64,000 nt of DNA, taken from Terrisporobacter petrolearius (GTDB lineage: Bacteria; Bacillota; Clostridia; Peptostreptococcales; Peptostreptococcaceae). The position numbers were made by a program, and so were the translations under genes. Where the stretch lies: NCBI RefSeq assembly GCF_032598785.1, contig NZ_CP102984.1; one strand, given 5' to 3'. Position 1 is the stretch's first letter; each line of letters opens with the position of its first letter. Below are positions 8,603-18,308 of the stretch, piece by piece. The notes below the pieces were generated by a model that did not search any database, had not been told where the DNA came from, and was given only the letters and a program-made list of their open reading frames with translations.

Positions 8603-8687
8603 AAATCCACCCCCTTGTAGATATTCAATTATTCATCATATTTTTTATATAATTACTAATTTAAACTATAGATTTTACGATTATCTA

Positions 8688-9047
8688 TTAGACTAAATAA
8701 TATTCGCCCCAATAAAATATACCATGCTTAGTAATAACCCAACTATCCCACGGCGTCTGTGTAAGTGGTTCCAATGGATAATCTATCAAATCATATACTG
8801 TTTGATCACCTTCTATTACAGCTTCTGGCGGTCTCCTACAACTTTCATAATCTACCTTTAAATTTATTGATAATAAAAGTAAATCTTCTCTTCCTTTTAA
8901 AGTCGTTTCATGTGACGTAAATGCTTGTCTAAGTACTGCAAACCTCAATGCCCCTACTGGTGTTAAAAATATATAAAATAGTAATCCTACTACTAAAACT
9001 ATTGGAATTGCTATCTTATACTTAGTTTTCTTTTTCAAAATATTCAA
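8688..9047 (-). CDS. Hypothetical membrane-anchored protein
   Basis: 119 residues: a basic N terminus, one membrane helix (IAIPIVLVVGLLFYIFLTPV) and an exported-looking domain ending DSWVITKHGIFYWGEYYLV. The ATG follows AAGGAG. Two decayed copies of parts of this gene lie on either side (7965-8114 and 9080-9178), so the locus has undergone repeated duplication. Family not recognised. Confidence 0.65.
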   Translation of the reverse strand: MNILKKKTKYKIAIPIVLVVGLLFYIFLTPVGALRFAVLRQAFTSHETTLKGREDLLLLSINLKVDYESCRRPPEAVIEGDQTVYDLIDYPLEPLTQTPWDSWVITKHGIFYWGEYYLV

Positions 9048-9079
9048 CTCCTTAAAATTAACTAATTATCCAATCTTTT

Positions 9080-9178
9080 ATGGATATTCATCAACACAAT
9101 AATAGCACAAACTTTCCTGCACAATACATTTCTTACTGAATCGTTAGGTTATTCTATATTAAAAAATCAAATTTATAG
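9080..9178 (-). pseudogene. Second fragment of the duplicated gene family
   Basis: About 99 bp nearly identical to 8051-8150. It encodes RFSKKCIVQESLCYYCVDEY followed by Pro and a stop, the same segment as in the 7965-8114 remnant (RFSKKYIVQENLCYYCVDEY). No start codon. Confidence 0.65.
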
Positions 9179-9312
9179 AATAAAAATTTCACCATTTTTA
9201 CTTTCTAAGGTACAAACAACATGATGTACATATACAAATGAAGGTAATTCTTCAAAATGATCTTGTTCTTTTGCTTTTAAATATAACTTCTATCAAATAT
9301 ACATAATTTCAT
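9173..9312 (-). pseudogene. Frameshifted small gene
   Basis: An ATG at 9310-9312 behind AAGGTG starts MKLCIFDRSYI and then stops. One base out of frame the coding sense continues as YLKAKEQDHFEELPSFVYVH and HVVCTLESKNGEIFIL to a stop at 9173. One missing base near 9280 explains it. Family not recognised. Confidence 0.5.
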
Positions 9313-9379
9313 ATCACCTTAAAATTTTTTTCCTATTTAAATCTTCTTTTTTTAGAATCTTTTAAAGGTATTAATTAAA

Positions 9380-9991
9380 TCATATTAGAGTATACATGGC
9401 TATAATAGACGCACATAGATTAGCACACCCATGAAGCAACCAACTTGGTACTATTGAACCTTTGGATAATCCTTCATCAATATATCCCATTAAACATCCA
9501 GCTGTCCCTGTAATCAAAATAATAAGTACTGCTCCACCTATACCTGCTATTGAAACAAACATTGCCCCATGCAAAAGTCCAAATAGTACACCTTGTGCTA
9601 AATTTCCAGTTTTTAGCCCAAATTTATTTATTAACCTTTTACCTATAAATCCTCTAAAAAATATTTCTTCTGACAGCCCTGTTGTTACAAAGGAATATAT
9701 AAGTGCTGGTATCAACGCACTTGTACCTTGACCTACAAATTGAGACGTTGCCATTTTAGATTGTGATACTAGATTAGGAATAATAAAAATTGCTGGCATT
9801 AATAACAATATTATGGTTAAAATAAATATTAATATGATTTTTTTCTTATCTTCTGTTTCAATTTTCTTTAAACCTATCCATTCAAAAAACCCACTTGTTT
9901 TTCTGGCTGTACTTGACCACCAAATCAATGGAATTACTGAGAATATAGCTACTTGTAAAATTCCATTAATAATAAAATTAACTGTATTCAT
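9380..9991 (-). CDS. CPBP family intramembrane metalloprotease
   Basis: 203 residues, mostly hydrophobic, with the CPBP/ABI (PF02517-type) motifs: SEEIFFRGFIGKRL (EExxxR), then GLLHGAMF and LLHGCANL carrying the metal-binding His and Asn. Such proteins act in the membrane, often in prenyl-protein-like processing or bacteriocin self-immunity. No bacteriocin gene is visible next to it. The ATG is preceded by AGGGGGC. Confidence 0.85.
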   Translation of the reverse strand: MNTVNFIINGILQVAIFSVIPLIWWSSTARKTSGFFEWIGLKKIETEDKKKIILIFILTIILLLMPAIFIIPNLVSQSKMATSQFVGQGTSALIPALIYSFVTTGLSEEIFFRGFIGKRLINKFGLKTGNLAQGVLFGLLHGAMFVSIAGIGGAVLIILITGTAGCLMGYIDEGLSKGSIVPSWLLHGCANLCASIIAMYTLI

Positions 9992-10011
9992 TTTTTTTTG
10001 CCCCCTATAAA

Positions 10012-10542
10012 TTATAAATATATGTAATATCTTTGAATTTTTTCTTTATTATCCATATCTTCTGAATGGAGTATTCCACCATTATTCAATATTGTTTTTG
10101 CTGAATAAATATTATCTTTCGAACATGTTATCAAAACTTTATCAATATTTAGAGTTTCTTTGCAATATTTAAGAGCCAGAGATAGCATTTTAGTAGCATA
10201 TCCTTTATTTCTTTCAGAAGGCTTTATATAATATGCAATGTGTCCACCTCTAAATTTTAGACTATCAGTTAATCTATGACGAATTGATACACTTCCCATA
10301 ATATGATTCTTACTTTCATCAACCATCCATAAAACACTCTCGGGCACCCAGCCATTAGATAGATTTATTCCCTTTTGTCTATTAGTTAAAGTTATAATAT
10401 CCCTGTCAATAGTATCATTTGTTGAAATAGGAATACAGTACTCAAATCCATTAGCCTGTATATCTTTTTCACATTCTTTTATAAAATCTAAATACTGAAG
10501 TTTATATTTATGATCTGGTAAAACAAGTTTTAACTTTTCCAT
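10012..10542 (-). CDS. GNAT family N-acetyltransferase (COG3981-like)
   Basis: 176 residues. The acetyl-CoA site is within HIAYYIKPSERNKGYATKML, and the later KVLITCSKDNIYSAKTILNNGG is characteristic of the predicted acetyltransferase group COG3981. I place the start at the ATG at 10542, preceded by GGAGG at 7 bp; a longer upstream frame adds 17 residues that include the ribosome binding site. Substrate unknown. Confidence 0.82.
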   Translation of the reverse strand: MEKLKLVLPDHKYKLQYLDFIKECEKDIQANGFEYCIPISTNDTIDRDIITLTNRQKGINLSNGWVPESVLWMVDESKNHIMGSVSIRHRLTDSLKFRGGHIAYYIKPSERNKGYATKMLSLALKYCKETLNIDKVLITCSKDNIYSAKTILNNGGILHSEDMDNKEKIQRYYIYL

Positions 10543-10681
10543 ACTAATACCTCCAATCTCTATTTTAGCTCCAACAGGTAAGTTGAATTTCACTTCACTA
10601 TGTAGTAAAGTTCTGTATTATATATGCAAAAATGATAAGATACAATCACAATTATTATGTATTAGTGATATTAACACAAAA

Positions 10682-10727
10682 AACATAACAGTTATAAAAA
10701 TCCTATTAATCAAATAACTGTTATGTT
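10682..10727 (-). terminator. murJ terminator
   Basis: AACATAACAGTTAT and ATAACTGTTATGTT form a perfect 14-bp stem, followed on the minus strand by TTTTTT. It lies 10 bp after the murJ stop. Confidence 0.85.
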
Positions 10728-10736
10728 CTTTTTTCT

Positions 10737-12260
10737 TTATTTTATTATTTTAGATTTAACTATATCAATAACATAATCAGTTGAATCAACTTTTAAAATT
10801 AATACGATTATACTATATGCAATTGCTCCTATCCCAACAGAAACTGCCAATGCTAAAAATTCACTAATTAAAGATATTTTTGCAAATAATTTTAATACTA
10901 TAAAGGCCATTACACATGATGCTGCAAATGTTTTTAGGAGTGTTGTGAAAATACTCATTGCATTAAACTTTCCTATTTTCTTTCGAAGTTGAATCATTAA
11001 AAAACATACAGCTACTATTGCAGCCAGGCTTGAACCTAAGGCCAGTCCTGAAACTTTCATTGTTTGAATCAATATTAGATTAAATATAATATTACATATA
11101 ACACAGAGTATACTGTTTTTCATTGGGATTTTAGTATCTTGTAAAGAGTAAAATATCCTTACTAGAACGTCTCTCATTCCACTTGCAACCATACCTATCG
11201 CATAGCAGGATAATACTTGGGCTGTTATAATAGTTGCAGTTGGATCAAAAGCACCTCTTTCAAAAACTATTTTTACTATAGGTTCAGATAATATAAATGC
11301 ACCAACAGAAATAGGCATGGTTATTAATATAACTGAATTTACAGATTTACATAATGTAATCTTTAGTTGTTTTAAATTTTTATTTGAGCCTAGTTTAGTA
11401 AATATGGGATACATTACTGTTGTTATGGAAGCAACAAACACTCCTATTACAAATATATTTAATTTATATGCAAAACTCAATGCTGCTACAGATCCTGTAG
11501 GTAAAAAAGATGATAGATTTTTATCTACCAAACTGTTTATTTGATATGCTGATGCACCTACTAATATGGGACCTATAGCTAAACCCATTTGTTTTACATG
11601 TTTATCAAGTAAATTTATATTAAATTTGTATCGAAATCCTTTTTTATAGCAAAATGGAATCAAAAATACCATTTGAACAAAAAATGCAAATACAGTTCCA
11701 TATGCCAAAATTTCCATGCCAAACCTTTTACTAAGCAAAACAGCTATTATTATAGAAATATTATATGGAATTGGCATTAATCCTGTAACTAGGAAATAGT
11801 CATGTATTTCCAAATATGCTTTTAGTACGTATGTTATACATACTAAGCCTACAGAAAACAAAATAATTCTTGTTAATTGCATTGTAAGTTGGAGTTTTTC
11901 TCCATTAAAACCGAATGCAAATAATTTAACTAGTGGTTCTGTGAAAAACCAGCCTAAAACTACTACGATAAATGATATTAGAAATATAATGTTTATAATA
12001 TTACTTGTAAACTTTAAAGCTTTTTGTCTTCCTTCTTTCCCTTCTACCTCCGTGTAGATTGGCATATATGTACTTTGAATAGCAACGCCTAGCAATGCTA
12101 TAAAGGCCACTGTTATAATATTCAACGCCATAAAATATGACTCAGCTATAACACCTATACCGTATACATATCCAATAGCCTGATCTCTTAATAATCCAAC
12201 AACTTTTGATATTATTGTAGCAATAAATAATATAGATGCTGATTTTACTGCTTTAGACAT
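10737..12260 (-). CDS. murJ: Lipid II flippase MurJ (MviN family)
   Basis: About 507 residues with some 14 predicted membrane helices, the full length of the family. It flips lipid II across the cytoplasmic membrane for peptidoglycan synthesis. The N terminus SASILFIATIISKVVGLLRD and the segment AESYFMALNII are typical of MviN/MurJ. The start chosen is the ATG at 12260 after GAGGTAGC; 16 upstream in-frame residues lack a ribosome binding site. Own terminator downstream. Confidence 0.9.
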   Translation of the reverse strand: MSKAVKSASILFIATIISKVVGLLRDQAIGYVYGIGVIAESYFMALNIITVAFIALLGVAIQSTYMPIYTEVEGKEGRQKALKFTSNIINIIFLISFIVVVLGWFFTEPLVKLFAFGFNGEKLQLTMQLTRIILFSVGLVCITYVLKAYLEIHDYFLVTGLMPIPYNISIIIAVLLSKRFGMEILAYGTVFAFFVQMVFLIPFCYKKGFRYKFNINLLDKHVKQMGLAIGPILVGASAYQINSLVDKNLSSFLPTGSVAALSFAYKLNIFVIGVFVASITTVMYPIFTKLGSNKNLKQLKITLCKSVNSVILITMPISVGAFILSEPIVKIVFERGAFDPTATIITAQVLSCYAIGMVASGMRDVLVRIFYSLQDTKIPMKNSILCVICNIIFNLILIQTMKVSGLALGSSLAAIVAVCFLMIQLRKKIGKFNAMSIFTTLLKTFAASCVMAFIVLKLFAKISLISEFLALAVSVGIGAIAYSIIVLILKVDSTDYVIDIVKSKIIK

Positions 12261-12509
12261 ATAGCTACCTCTTTTCATATTAGTTATTTTCGTATAATAA
12301 TTTTTCACATTTTAATACAAATTGAAGACTTATTATAGCACCTTATTAATTGTAGGTAACTTTTCTTATTATTTCAACTTACGATTTAGTTATAAATGGT
12401 ATAATTTTCCTAGAAAACTATACTATTTGCATTATGGTTTTTCTATTTTTAGAACTTTTTAGTAGAAGGGTTTTTAGCTATAATATATGCATTAGTTTTT
12501 ATTATATTT

Positions 12510-12968
12510 ATGCCTATACTAACTATAATCCATGAAATGGGTCATGCTATTCCAGCCTTAATATTTACTAGTGGTGAAGTTATCGTTAATATTGGAAATT
12601 CTAATTGCAAAAAGCAAATAAAAATTAATAGACTAACAATAAATATTAATGGGTATAAGTCTTTGGCAGATATATCTTATGGTTATATCAATTGGAAACC
12701 TATAGATAGTAAATTAAAATCAATTCTAGTTTTTGCAGGCGGACCAGTATCATCTTTATTTATTTCATTATTATCATTTTTATATTTAAAAAATACAAAC
12801 TTATTATATCTACCAATGATAATATTTAATGCTATATCGATGTTTAGCTTTGTGCAATTCATGTCGACAATGCTACCAATTAAATATAAAAATAGGCCAT
12901 ACAATGGACTTACAAGTGATGGATACAAAATATTACAATTGTTAAAAATGACTGATTATAATAAATAA
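12510..12968 (+). CDS. M50-like membrane metalloprotease
   Basis: 152 residues with a zinc-protease motif HEMGH at residues 8-12 and, further on, VFAGGPVSSLFISLLSF, which resembles the second conserved part of the site-2/M50 or SpoIVFB-like group. Several membrane segments. The open frame extends upstream through EGFLAIIYALVFIIFMPIL to an AGAAGGG ribosome binding site near 12465, but has no ATG, GTG or TTG there; ATG at 12510 has no obvious ribosome binding site. One of the few plus-strand genes. Substrate unknown. Confidence 0.65.
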   Translation: MPILTIIHEMGHAIPALIFTSGEVIVNIGNSNCKKQIKINRLTININGYKSLADISYGYINWKPIDSKLKSILVFAGGPVSSLFISLLSFLYLKNTNLLYLPMIIFNAISMFSFVQFMSTMLPIKYKNRPYNGLTSDGYKILQLLKMTDYNK

Positions 12969-12986
12969 ATTTTATAGAATATCAGT

Positions 12987-13190
12987 CTATTGTTTTTTCT
13001 CTAATTCTTCAACCCTATACCTTGTATAATCTAATTCATGAGTTATAGTTCTCACTTGATGTTCTAATTCAATTATTTGATGACTCAAATATATAAATCC
13101 CCCAGCTACTGCAATAAGTAAAATTAAAAATGCAATCATTTGTCTTTGCATTATTTTTATAATCTCATCTTTATCTATCTCTTTTTCCAT
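12987..13190 (-). CDS. Small membrane/coiled-coil protein
   Basis: 67 residues: charged N terminus, one membrane helix (QMIAFLILLIAVAGGFIYL) and a C-terminal heptad-like region (IIELEHQVRTITHELDYTRY). Its ATG overlaps the stop of the upstream gene by one base (TAATG), so the two are translationally coupled. Unknown function; probably acts with the YcxB-like protein. Confidence 0.75.
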   Translation of the reverse strand: MEKEIDKDEIIKIMQRQMIAFLILLIAVAGGFIYLSHQIIELEHQVRTITHELDYTRYRVEELEKKQ

Positions 13191-13726
13191 TAGTTTCTCT
13201 CCTTATATTTTTTTATCATGTCATTTATTACTTTTATAAAATCTTCCTTTTCATCTCTCAGAACACTAAGAGGAACATATGCACATAATATATTTTCACT
13301 CGATACTATACCAATAATATTTTCATCCATCATTATATCCTTTATGTACTCTACACTTGTAACTTTAACAGATGATGCGCCATGAAGTAAGAATTCATTG
13401 TCTTTTATTTCAAATATTCTTTTGGCATATATTATATCCGGATTCTTTTTTGCCATTATTTTAGCAAAAATTTTTGGGTTAGTTGATAATACACGATTTG
13501 ATAATATAATAGATGAAAAAATAAATACAGCACCTACAACTATTATAAATATATTGCATAAAAGTTTCAGTTCTAATAATCTTAGTATTAAGCTTATGCA
13601 TATGTAAATTAATGCAAATCTTATTATAAGTTTTTTATCAATTAGGCTTTTTCCTTCCATTAATTTAAAGTTCATTTTTAAATAAGATACATAATCATCA
13701 AAACTAAATTCATATTCGTACTTCAT
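13190..13726 (-). CDS. YcxB-like family membrane protein
   Basis: 178 residues: a short N-terminal soluble part (SFDDYVSYLKMNFKL), two adjacent membrane helices (about 50-90), and a C-terminal domain with the YcxB-like pattern (DNEFLLHGASSVKVTSVEYI and YVPLSVLRDEKEDFI). The ATG follows AGGGAGAG. It is coupled to the 67-residue gene. A second member of this family is at 39468-40004. Function unknown. Confidence 0.72.
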   Translation of the reverse strand: MKYEYEFSFDDYVSYLKMNFKLMEGKSLIDKKLIIRFALIYICISLILRLLELKLLCNIFIIVVGAVFIFSSIILSNRVLSTNPKIFAKIMAKKNPDIIYAKRIFEIKDNEFLLHGASSVKVTSVEYIKDIMMDENIIGIVSSENILCAYVPLSVLRDEKEDFIKVINDMIKKYKERN

Positions 13727-13783
13727 AATACTCTCCCTTTTTTTCAGATTTAATATTTCTGGTACTTATATATAAAAGTATTA

Positions 13784-15283
13784 TTATATTGTTGATTGTG
13801 ATTTTGCCCATGTTTTCCCATTATCTTTTGACTCGTATAGTACTCCTTTATCTCCTTTATAGTCACCATCTTGACCTTGTCCTGCAATCATCTTTAATAC
13901 TCCACCTTCTTTGTAAGGCACAGTTGGAAAATCAAAAATACTTGTAGTAAGGCCACCTTCTAACTCTTCTTCCTCTTGATTAAATTCTACCATTTTAAAG
14001 GTTTTTCCACCGTTTTCACTACGATATAGGGTTGCACTATCACCAGATTTATTTACAGTAACTACAAATCCAAGTTTTTCATTTATAAAGTTTATACCGT
14101 ATATACTTCCAACAGCATCTCCAAAAGGGTTTTCATTTATTTTTTCCCATGTAACGCCACCATCAGTAGTTTTTATTAATTCATAAAAAATACTTCCAAG
14201 AGCTGCATCCACAGGATTTAGTTTATATCCTATTTTATCTGATAAGTAAAATTTCTCTTTACTTGATTCATTAGGATTATTGAATTCATCAGGTTTTTCT
14301 TCTTCCTTATTAGGATTTTCTCCAGGAAGAATGTTTTGACTTTTACTCCAGTTAGTGTCATTTATTAAATTATACCTAAAAGGCGTTATCTCTTCTTTCT
14401 TATTTGGAATGTATAAAGATACGCTATACCCAGTTATTTCTCCACTAAATTCTTCTAAATACATGTTGTATATATCTTCTAGCTTAAGTTCATGACCATC
14501 TTCATAAATATTTATTAGCCCTGTTGTATTATATACCCAGCTTCTTTTTCCACTATAAAGTAGCCCATATTCTTTTTCATTATTTTTCAAGTAGGATTTT
14601 TTTATATTAATTGCTCTTACTGTTTCTACTAAAGGATCTAATAACTTGTCTTCAGTGTAGTCACCATTTACTACTCCATCAAGTCTTAGAGTCATTTTAT
14701 TTGATTTGTTGTCATAAGTTATCAGGTAACTCTTCTCCTGTCCATCTTTATTTTTACCATAAACAAAGGCGTATAAATCTGTAATTTTTCCATCAGAGTT
14801 AAACTGTAGCTGAAACTCATTGCTCATGTATAATTTCTTTGGTAGAGGATATTTTTCATTTATATCATTAAAAATTCCTGCCACACCATATTTGTAAAAA
14901 TTATTGTGTTCAAATTCAACACTTCTTTCTGTTTTTGCTCTAAGTATTAACCATGAAAGTTTTCCACCAAAATTTACTGAGCTTTTGTATATGTTGTATC
15001 CATAGAATGACGTAATTGCAATTATTAATGCTATAGATGTGTATTTCCAAGGTTTTGATGTTGCTAGCTTGCTTAGATTGCCCTTCTTATTTTTTATAAT
15101 TTTAATAGATGTAATTACAATAACAAGTATAAAAAATACAGTTAATAGTATTAATATTTGAAGATTGTAATTATGTCTTCCATATTTGCAAATTTCAGCT
15201 AGTTTATAAAAGAAAAAACCATATGCTATAAGCAGTATTGGATTTGTTATTAGTGATACTAGTATTTGTTTTAGTTTGTTCAT
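13784..15283 (-). CDS. Membrane protein with BNR/Asp-box repeats
   Basis: 499 residues. Two N-terminal membrane helices plus a third near residue 80 precede an extracellular part. The C-terminal ~170 residues contain three Asp-box repeats (TTDGGVTWEKI, SENGGKTFKMV, SKDNGKTWAK), the mark of a sialidase-like beta propeller. With only three repeats and no catalytic sialidase signature it is probably a binding or structural propeller. The ATG follows AGAGGAATC. Confidence 0.75.
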   Translation of the reverse strand: MNKLKQILVSLITNPILLIAYGFFFYKLAEICKYGRHNYNLQILILLTVFFILVIVITSIKIIKNKKGNLSKLATSKPWKYTSIALIIAITSFYGYNIYKSSVNFGGKLSWLILRAKTERSVEFEHNNFYKYGVAGIFNDINEKYPLPKKLYMSNEFQLQFNSDGKITDLYAFVYGKNKDGQEKSYLITYDNKSNKMTLRLDGVVNGDYTEDKLLDPLVETVRAINIKKSYLKNNEKEYGLLYSGKRSWVYNTTGLINIYEDGHELKLEDIYNMYLEEFSGEITGYSVSLYIPNKKEEITPFRYNLINDTNWSKSQNILPGENPNKEEEKPDEFNNPNESSKEKFYLSDKIGYKLNPVDAALGSIFYELIKTTDGGVTWEKINENPFGDAVGSIYGINFINEKLGFVVTVNKSGDSATLYRSENGGKTFKMVEFNQEEEELEGGLTTSIFDFPTVPYKEGGVLKMIAGQGQDGDYKGDKGVLYESKDNGKTWAKSQSTI

Positions 15284-15638
15284 ATGTGATTCCTCTTTTC
15301 CTATGATTAAATCTATATTTGTATATCAAATTTTAGTATATTTTATAATCATAAATTTTCTTGTTTATTTATATGATATCAAAAACATTTTCATTTCGCA
15401 TTATTCATAGGTTTTGGGTAAAATAAAAGCTAGCCTCATGGGCTAGCTTTGTTAATTTTTTAGATATACTTCTTTAACTATATAATTAAAAAACGTTTTT
15501 ATTTAGCTTAGGTCTAAAGGGTCGACATAAAACCCCATCATTATCATTATATCTAAAAATTACGATAAAAAACAGTCTTTTTCTTATAATATTTTTCATA
15601 TAAAATTAAGTAAATAAAGCTTATAAGGAGAGATAGTC
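15284..15638. other. Gene-poor stretch
   Basis: Between the BNR gene and a small plus-strand gene. It holds the hairpin at 15426-15450 and otherwise nothing recognisable. Confidence 0.5.
15426..15450. terminator. Strong hairpin
   Basis: AAAGCTAGCC, TCATG loop, GGCTAGCTTT: a 10-bp perfect stem in AT-rich DNA. No gene ends directly beside it, so its role is unclear. Confidence 0.55.
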
Positions 15639-15737
15639 ATGAAAAAGGGAATTCTTTTATTATCGTCTGTAATCTGTGGAGTGTTTTTTGTATTTAAACT
15701 AATAAGTAATAAAAAAGATATGGCAAAAATAAAATAG
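15639..15737 (+). CDS. Very small membrane protein (32 residues)
   Basis: MKKGILLLSSVICGVFFVFK then LISNKKDMAKIK. One membrane helix, positive at both ends. The ATG follows AAGGAGAG at ideal spacing and a terminator follows, so this is a credible gene despite its size. Function unknown. Confidence 0.65.
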   Translation: MKKGILLLSSVICGVFFVFKLISNKKDMAKIK

Positions 15738-15747
15738 TATGAATAGT

Positions 15748-15790
15748 AAAAAGATATAGGATTTGGTATTATACTAATTCTATATCTTTT
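15748..15790. terminator. Bidirectional hairpin, also found at 32909
   Basis: AAAAAGATATAG pairs with CTATATCTTTTT, with an inner imperfect stem around TTGGTATTATACTAA. Almost the same sequence occurs at 32909-32953. Confidence 0.7.
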
Positions 15791-15821
15791 TAATGTATGT
15801 TTAATAACAACTTGAATTTTT

Positions 15822-15935
15822 TTATAACTCTAGCTGTAACTTTGAACAGACACTAGTCTTTACCTTTCCCTTTGTACCCGAAAAAATTCCACTTACTTTT
15901 CCAATCACTACTGATGCCCATGATGTGATATTTTC
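15822..15935 (-). pseudogene. Gene 3' remnant
   Basis: A frame without a start encodes ENITSWASVVIGKVSGIFSG then TKGKVKTSVCSKLQLEL and a stop. The composition looks protein-like and the first 10 residues resemble a fragment at 24310-24364 (ENITACASVV). Family not recognised. Confidence 0.4.
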
Positions 15936-16010
15936 AAGTCATTCTAACTACAACAGCTCTTATGGAATACTCATTTAAGTAAGTTCCACAGTGTGTGTAG
16001 ACTTGTTTTT

Positions 16011-17528
16011 TCAACTTCTTAGTTTATTAGCCAGATTAATAATATTTTCTAAAATATCACTATCATTACTCCAAATATCAGGAGTTAATCCTACACCTTC
16101 TTGGGTATCATTACAAATTATTATATTATTACCAAAAACAAATTGAATTTTAGAGTTTGGAAGATAGGTCTTGTTAAACTTACTTGATACAGATGCTCCA
16201 TAAGTATTTGTTCCAACTACTATAACATTATCTAAAGTTTTTAAATATCTAACAAAATTTTCTCCAGATGATGCCACACACTCATCTACGATAATAAATA
16301 TTAATCTATCATTTTTAAATCTTTTTTCTTTACTCTCATCTAAGTACCATTTATTTTCATTTAATGATATTTTTTCAAGTTCCCTGTTATAATCATCTTT
16401 TAGCTCATCTATTAGATCATCATAATTCATATTTTCCAAAATCTTTTTTGAAATATAATTATTAATTTTACTGTTTAGTATAATTCCTTCACTCTGGATA
16501 TGCGGAACCTGCCCAGTATAATTTTTAAACCATTCTATAGACATAATATCTTGACCTCCTGAATTACCTCTAATATCCACAACTGCTATAGGATATTTTT
16601 TTATTAAGTTGGCTGATTCAGGAAATAATTTGCTAATTTTGTCATCAGAGTTTTTCTCATACATTCTAGGTATAGTTATTAGGGGTATTTTATCTTTTAC
16701 TGTATATTTATAGTCCCCACTAGCTACTGATTTATTTATATGAGAAAGTTCAATACATTCAGATATATCTTTATTGTTAAAACTTAATATAACTTTTAAA
16801 GTATTCTCTTTATCAATATCATCTAATATTCCTAAGTAATAGCATAAATCACCAGATTTATTTATAGATAGCTTTAAGTATTCTTCTATATTTTCACTAT
16901 TATCTATTGATTTTATATAATACTTATTTCCATCTTTAATAGTATAATAGCCCTCTTCTGACTTATTAAATTCTATATTTTCGTTGCTATAGTATACCTT
17001 AGAAGTCATTGGTGATTTTTGGTTAACACTAAAATGGTTATCCTCTATAAATTTAATATTTTTAAGTATTAACTGTTCCAACTCAGATACTGAAATTATA
17101 TCATTATCATATTCTTTAATTGTATTTATTATATCTTTTTTAGCATTTAAAAAGGTTGAATCCCCACCGAAATATAAATATCCTCCATAGGAGTATTTTA
17201 TTACATTAAAAATGAAATCTACATCTGAAATTGCTTGAGATTTAGTTATTGTGATAGGCTTATTAATTGTTTTGCCTTTACTATCATCTAAAACATATGT
17301 TATATATTCTAACTGATTTTCTGATATTCCTAACTCATTTGGATTGTATTCATACATATAACTACTTATATCTTTTTTACTTTTATTTGTATTTTTAGTA
17401 CTAATTTTTTTCTCATTAACTTTATCTACAAATTCACTACAATTATTCCTTATTCTTAATTTGTTAATTTGAAATATAGCTACCACAAATATTATTAATA
17501 TAAATAAAATCCCCAACTTTTTTCTCAT
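16011..17528 (-). CDS. S41 family (C-terminal processing-type) peptidase
   Basis: About 505 residues. An N-terminal membrane anchor (KLGILFILIIFVVAIFQI) puts the protein outside the cell. The catalytic region is recognisable from AVVDIRGNSGGQDIMSIEWF and, near the C terminus, IIVDECVASSGENFVRYL, with the nucleophile Ser in ASSGE, then VVGTNTYGAS. No clear PDZ domain is seen. The start is the ATG at 17528 after GGGGGGAAAGGT; an upstream frame adds 16 residues including the ribosome binding site. Confidence 0.8.
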   Translation of the reverse strand: MRKKLGILFILIIFVVAIFQINKLRIRNNCSEFVDKVNEKKISTKNTNKSKKDISSYMYEYNPNELGISENQLEYITYVLDDSKGKTINKPITITKSQAISDVDFIFNVIKYSYGGYLYFGGDSTFLNAKKDIINTIKEYDNDIISVSELEQLILKNIKFIEDNHFSVNQKSPMTSKVYYSNENIEFNKSEEGYYTIKDGNKYYIKSIDNSENIEEYLKLSINKSGDLCYYLGILDDIDKENTLKVILSFNNKDISECIELSHINKSVASGDYKYTVKDKIPLITIPRMYEKNSDDKISKLFPESANLIKKYPIAVVDIRGNSGGQDIMSIEWFKNYTGQVPHIQSEGIILNSKINNYISKKILENMNYDDLIDELKDDYNRELEKISLNENKWYLDESKEKRFKNDRLIFIIVDECVASSGENFVRYLKTLDNVIVVGTNTYGASVSSKFNKTYLPNSKIQFVFGNNIIICNDTQEGVGLTPDIWSNDSDILENIINLANKLRS

Positions 17529-17554
17529 ACCTTTCCCCCCTTCAATCATAATAT

Positions 17555-17635
17555 CTAATTTGTATTTTTCAACCACTTTTTAAGCAGCTCTACATCTTCA
17601 TCCCTAAACACTCTAAGCTTTATATAATTCTCCAT
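17555..17635 (-). pseudogene. Truncated GNAT acetyltransferase N terminus
   Basis: MENYIKLRVFRDEDVELLKK then WLKNTN and a stop, behind a GGGAGG ribosome binding site. The sequence is the usual beginning of a GNAT protein, but the rest is absent; the frame ends just before the S41 gene. A 5' remnant left by a deletion. Confidence 0.6.
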
Positions 17636-17677
17636 ATAACCTCCCATTATATAAATAATTACCCTACAATTTGGAGT

Positions 17678-18175
17678 TTATAAGTTAATTAATAAAATGC
17701 TTACTCCTACAAATAGGCATGGGAATATCCCTACTAACATTCCTACTAGACCATGAACAAAATGATACTTTTTTTGATGATATTCTTTATCCATATGTTC
17801 AGTACCAGGTAATCTTATTACCTTAATATTAGCAAATAAAATCCAATCCATAAAGAAACAATCCCAAACATTAATTATAAACCAAATAAAAAAGCTTCCT
17901 AAAAACCCATCTAGAAAAGTTTTTGCCTGTGCTAAACTCATTAGTCCAACAAGTACTATAAAACCAATGAAAATAAATATTCCCTTCTTAATTATAGCTG
18001 TTTTGCTTAATGGTTCTGCTGGTATTCTTTCATGAGTTTTAAAATATTCTTCTTGAATATCTTTTGGATAATCATGAATCCACCAAACTGGATTTTTACA
18101 TAAAGGAATAAATATAACTAAATTGAAAATCACTGTTATAATTACAGTTTCTATTAATAATATCCACAAATTCAT
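17678..18175 (-). CDS. Hypothetical integral membrane protein
   Basis: 165 residues with four membrane helices: residues about 3-25, 68-90, 93-118 and 143-163. A conserved-looking hydrophilic loop (NPVWWIHDYPKDIQEEYFKT) follows the first helix and WDCFFMDWILFANIKVIRLP lies in the second half. The ATG follows TGGAGG. Clostridia carry such proteins beside transport or regulator genes, but no function is known to me. Confidence 0.65.
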   Translation of the reverse strand: MNLWILLIETVIITVIFNLVIFIPLCKNPVWWIHDYPKDIQEEYFKTHERIPAEPLSKTAIIKKGIFIFIGFIVLVGLMSLAQAKTFLDGFLGSFFIWFIINVWDCFFMDWILFANIKVIRLPGTEHMDKEYHQKKYHFVHGLVGMLVGIFPCLFVGVSILLINL

Positions 18176-18308
18176 ACTTTAACCTCCAATCCAAATTCCT
18201 ATTTATTTACATAATTTTGTTCATTTATCATTACAATTTTCATCAAATCTCCCCTACCTAGTTAAACACGAGTCTCACAAATTTTATTTAATTAATCTAT
18301 CATTATTT

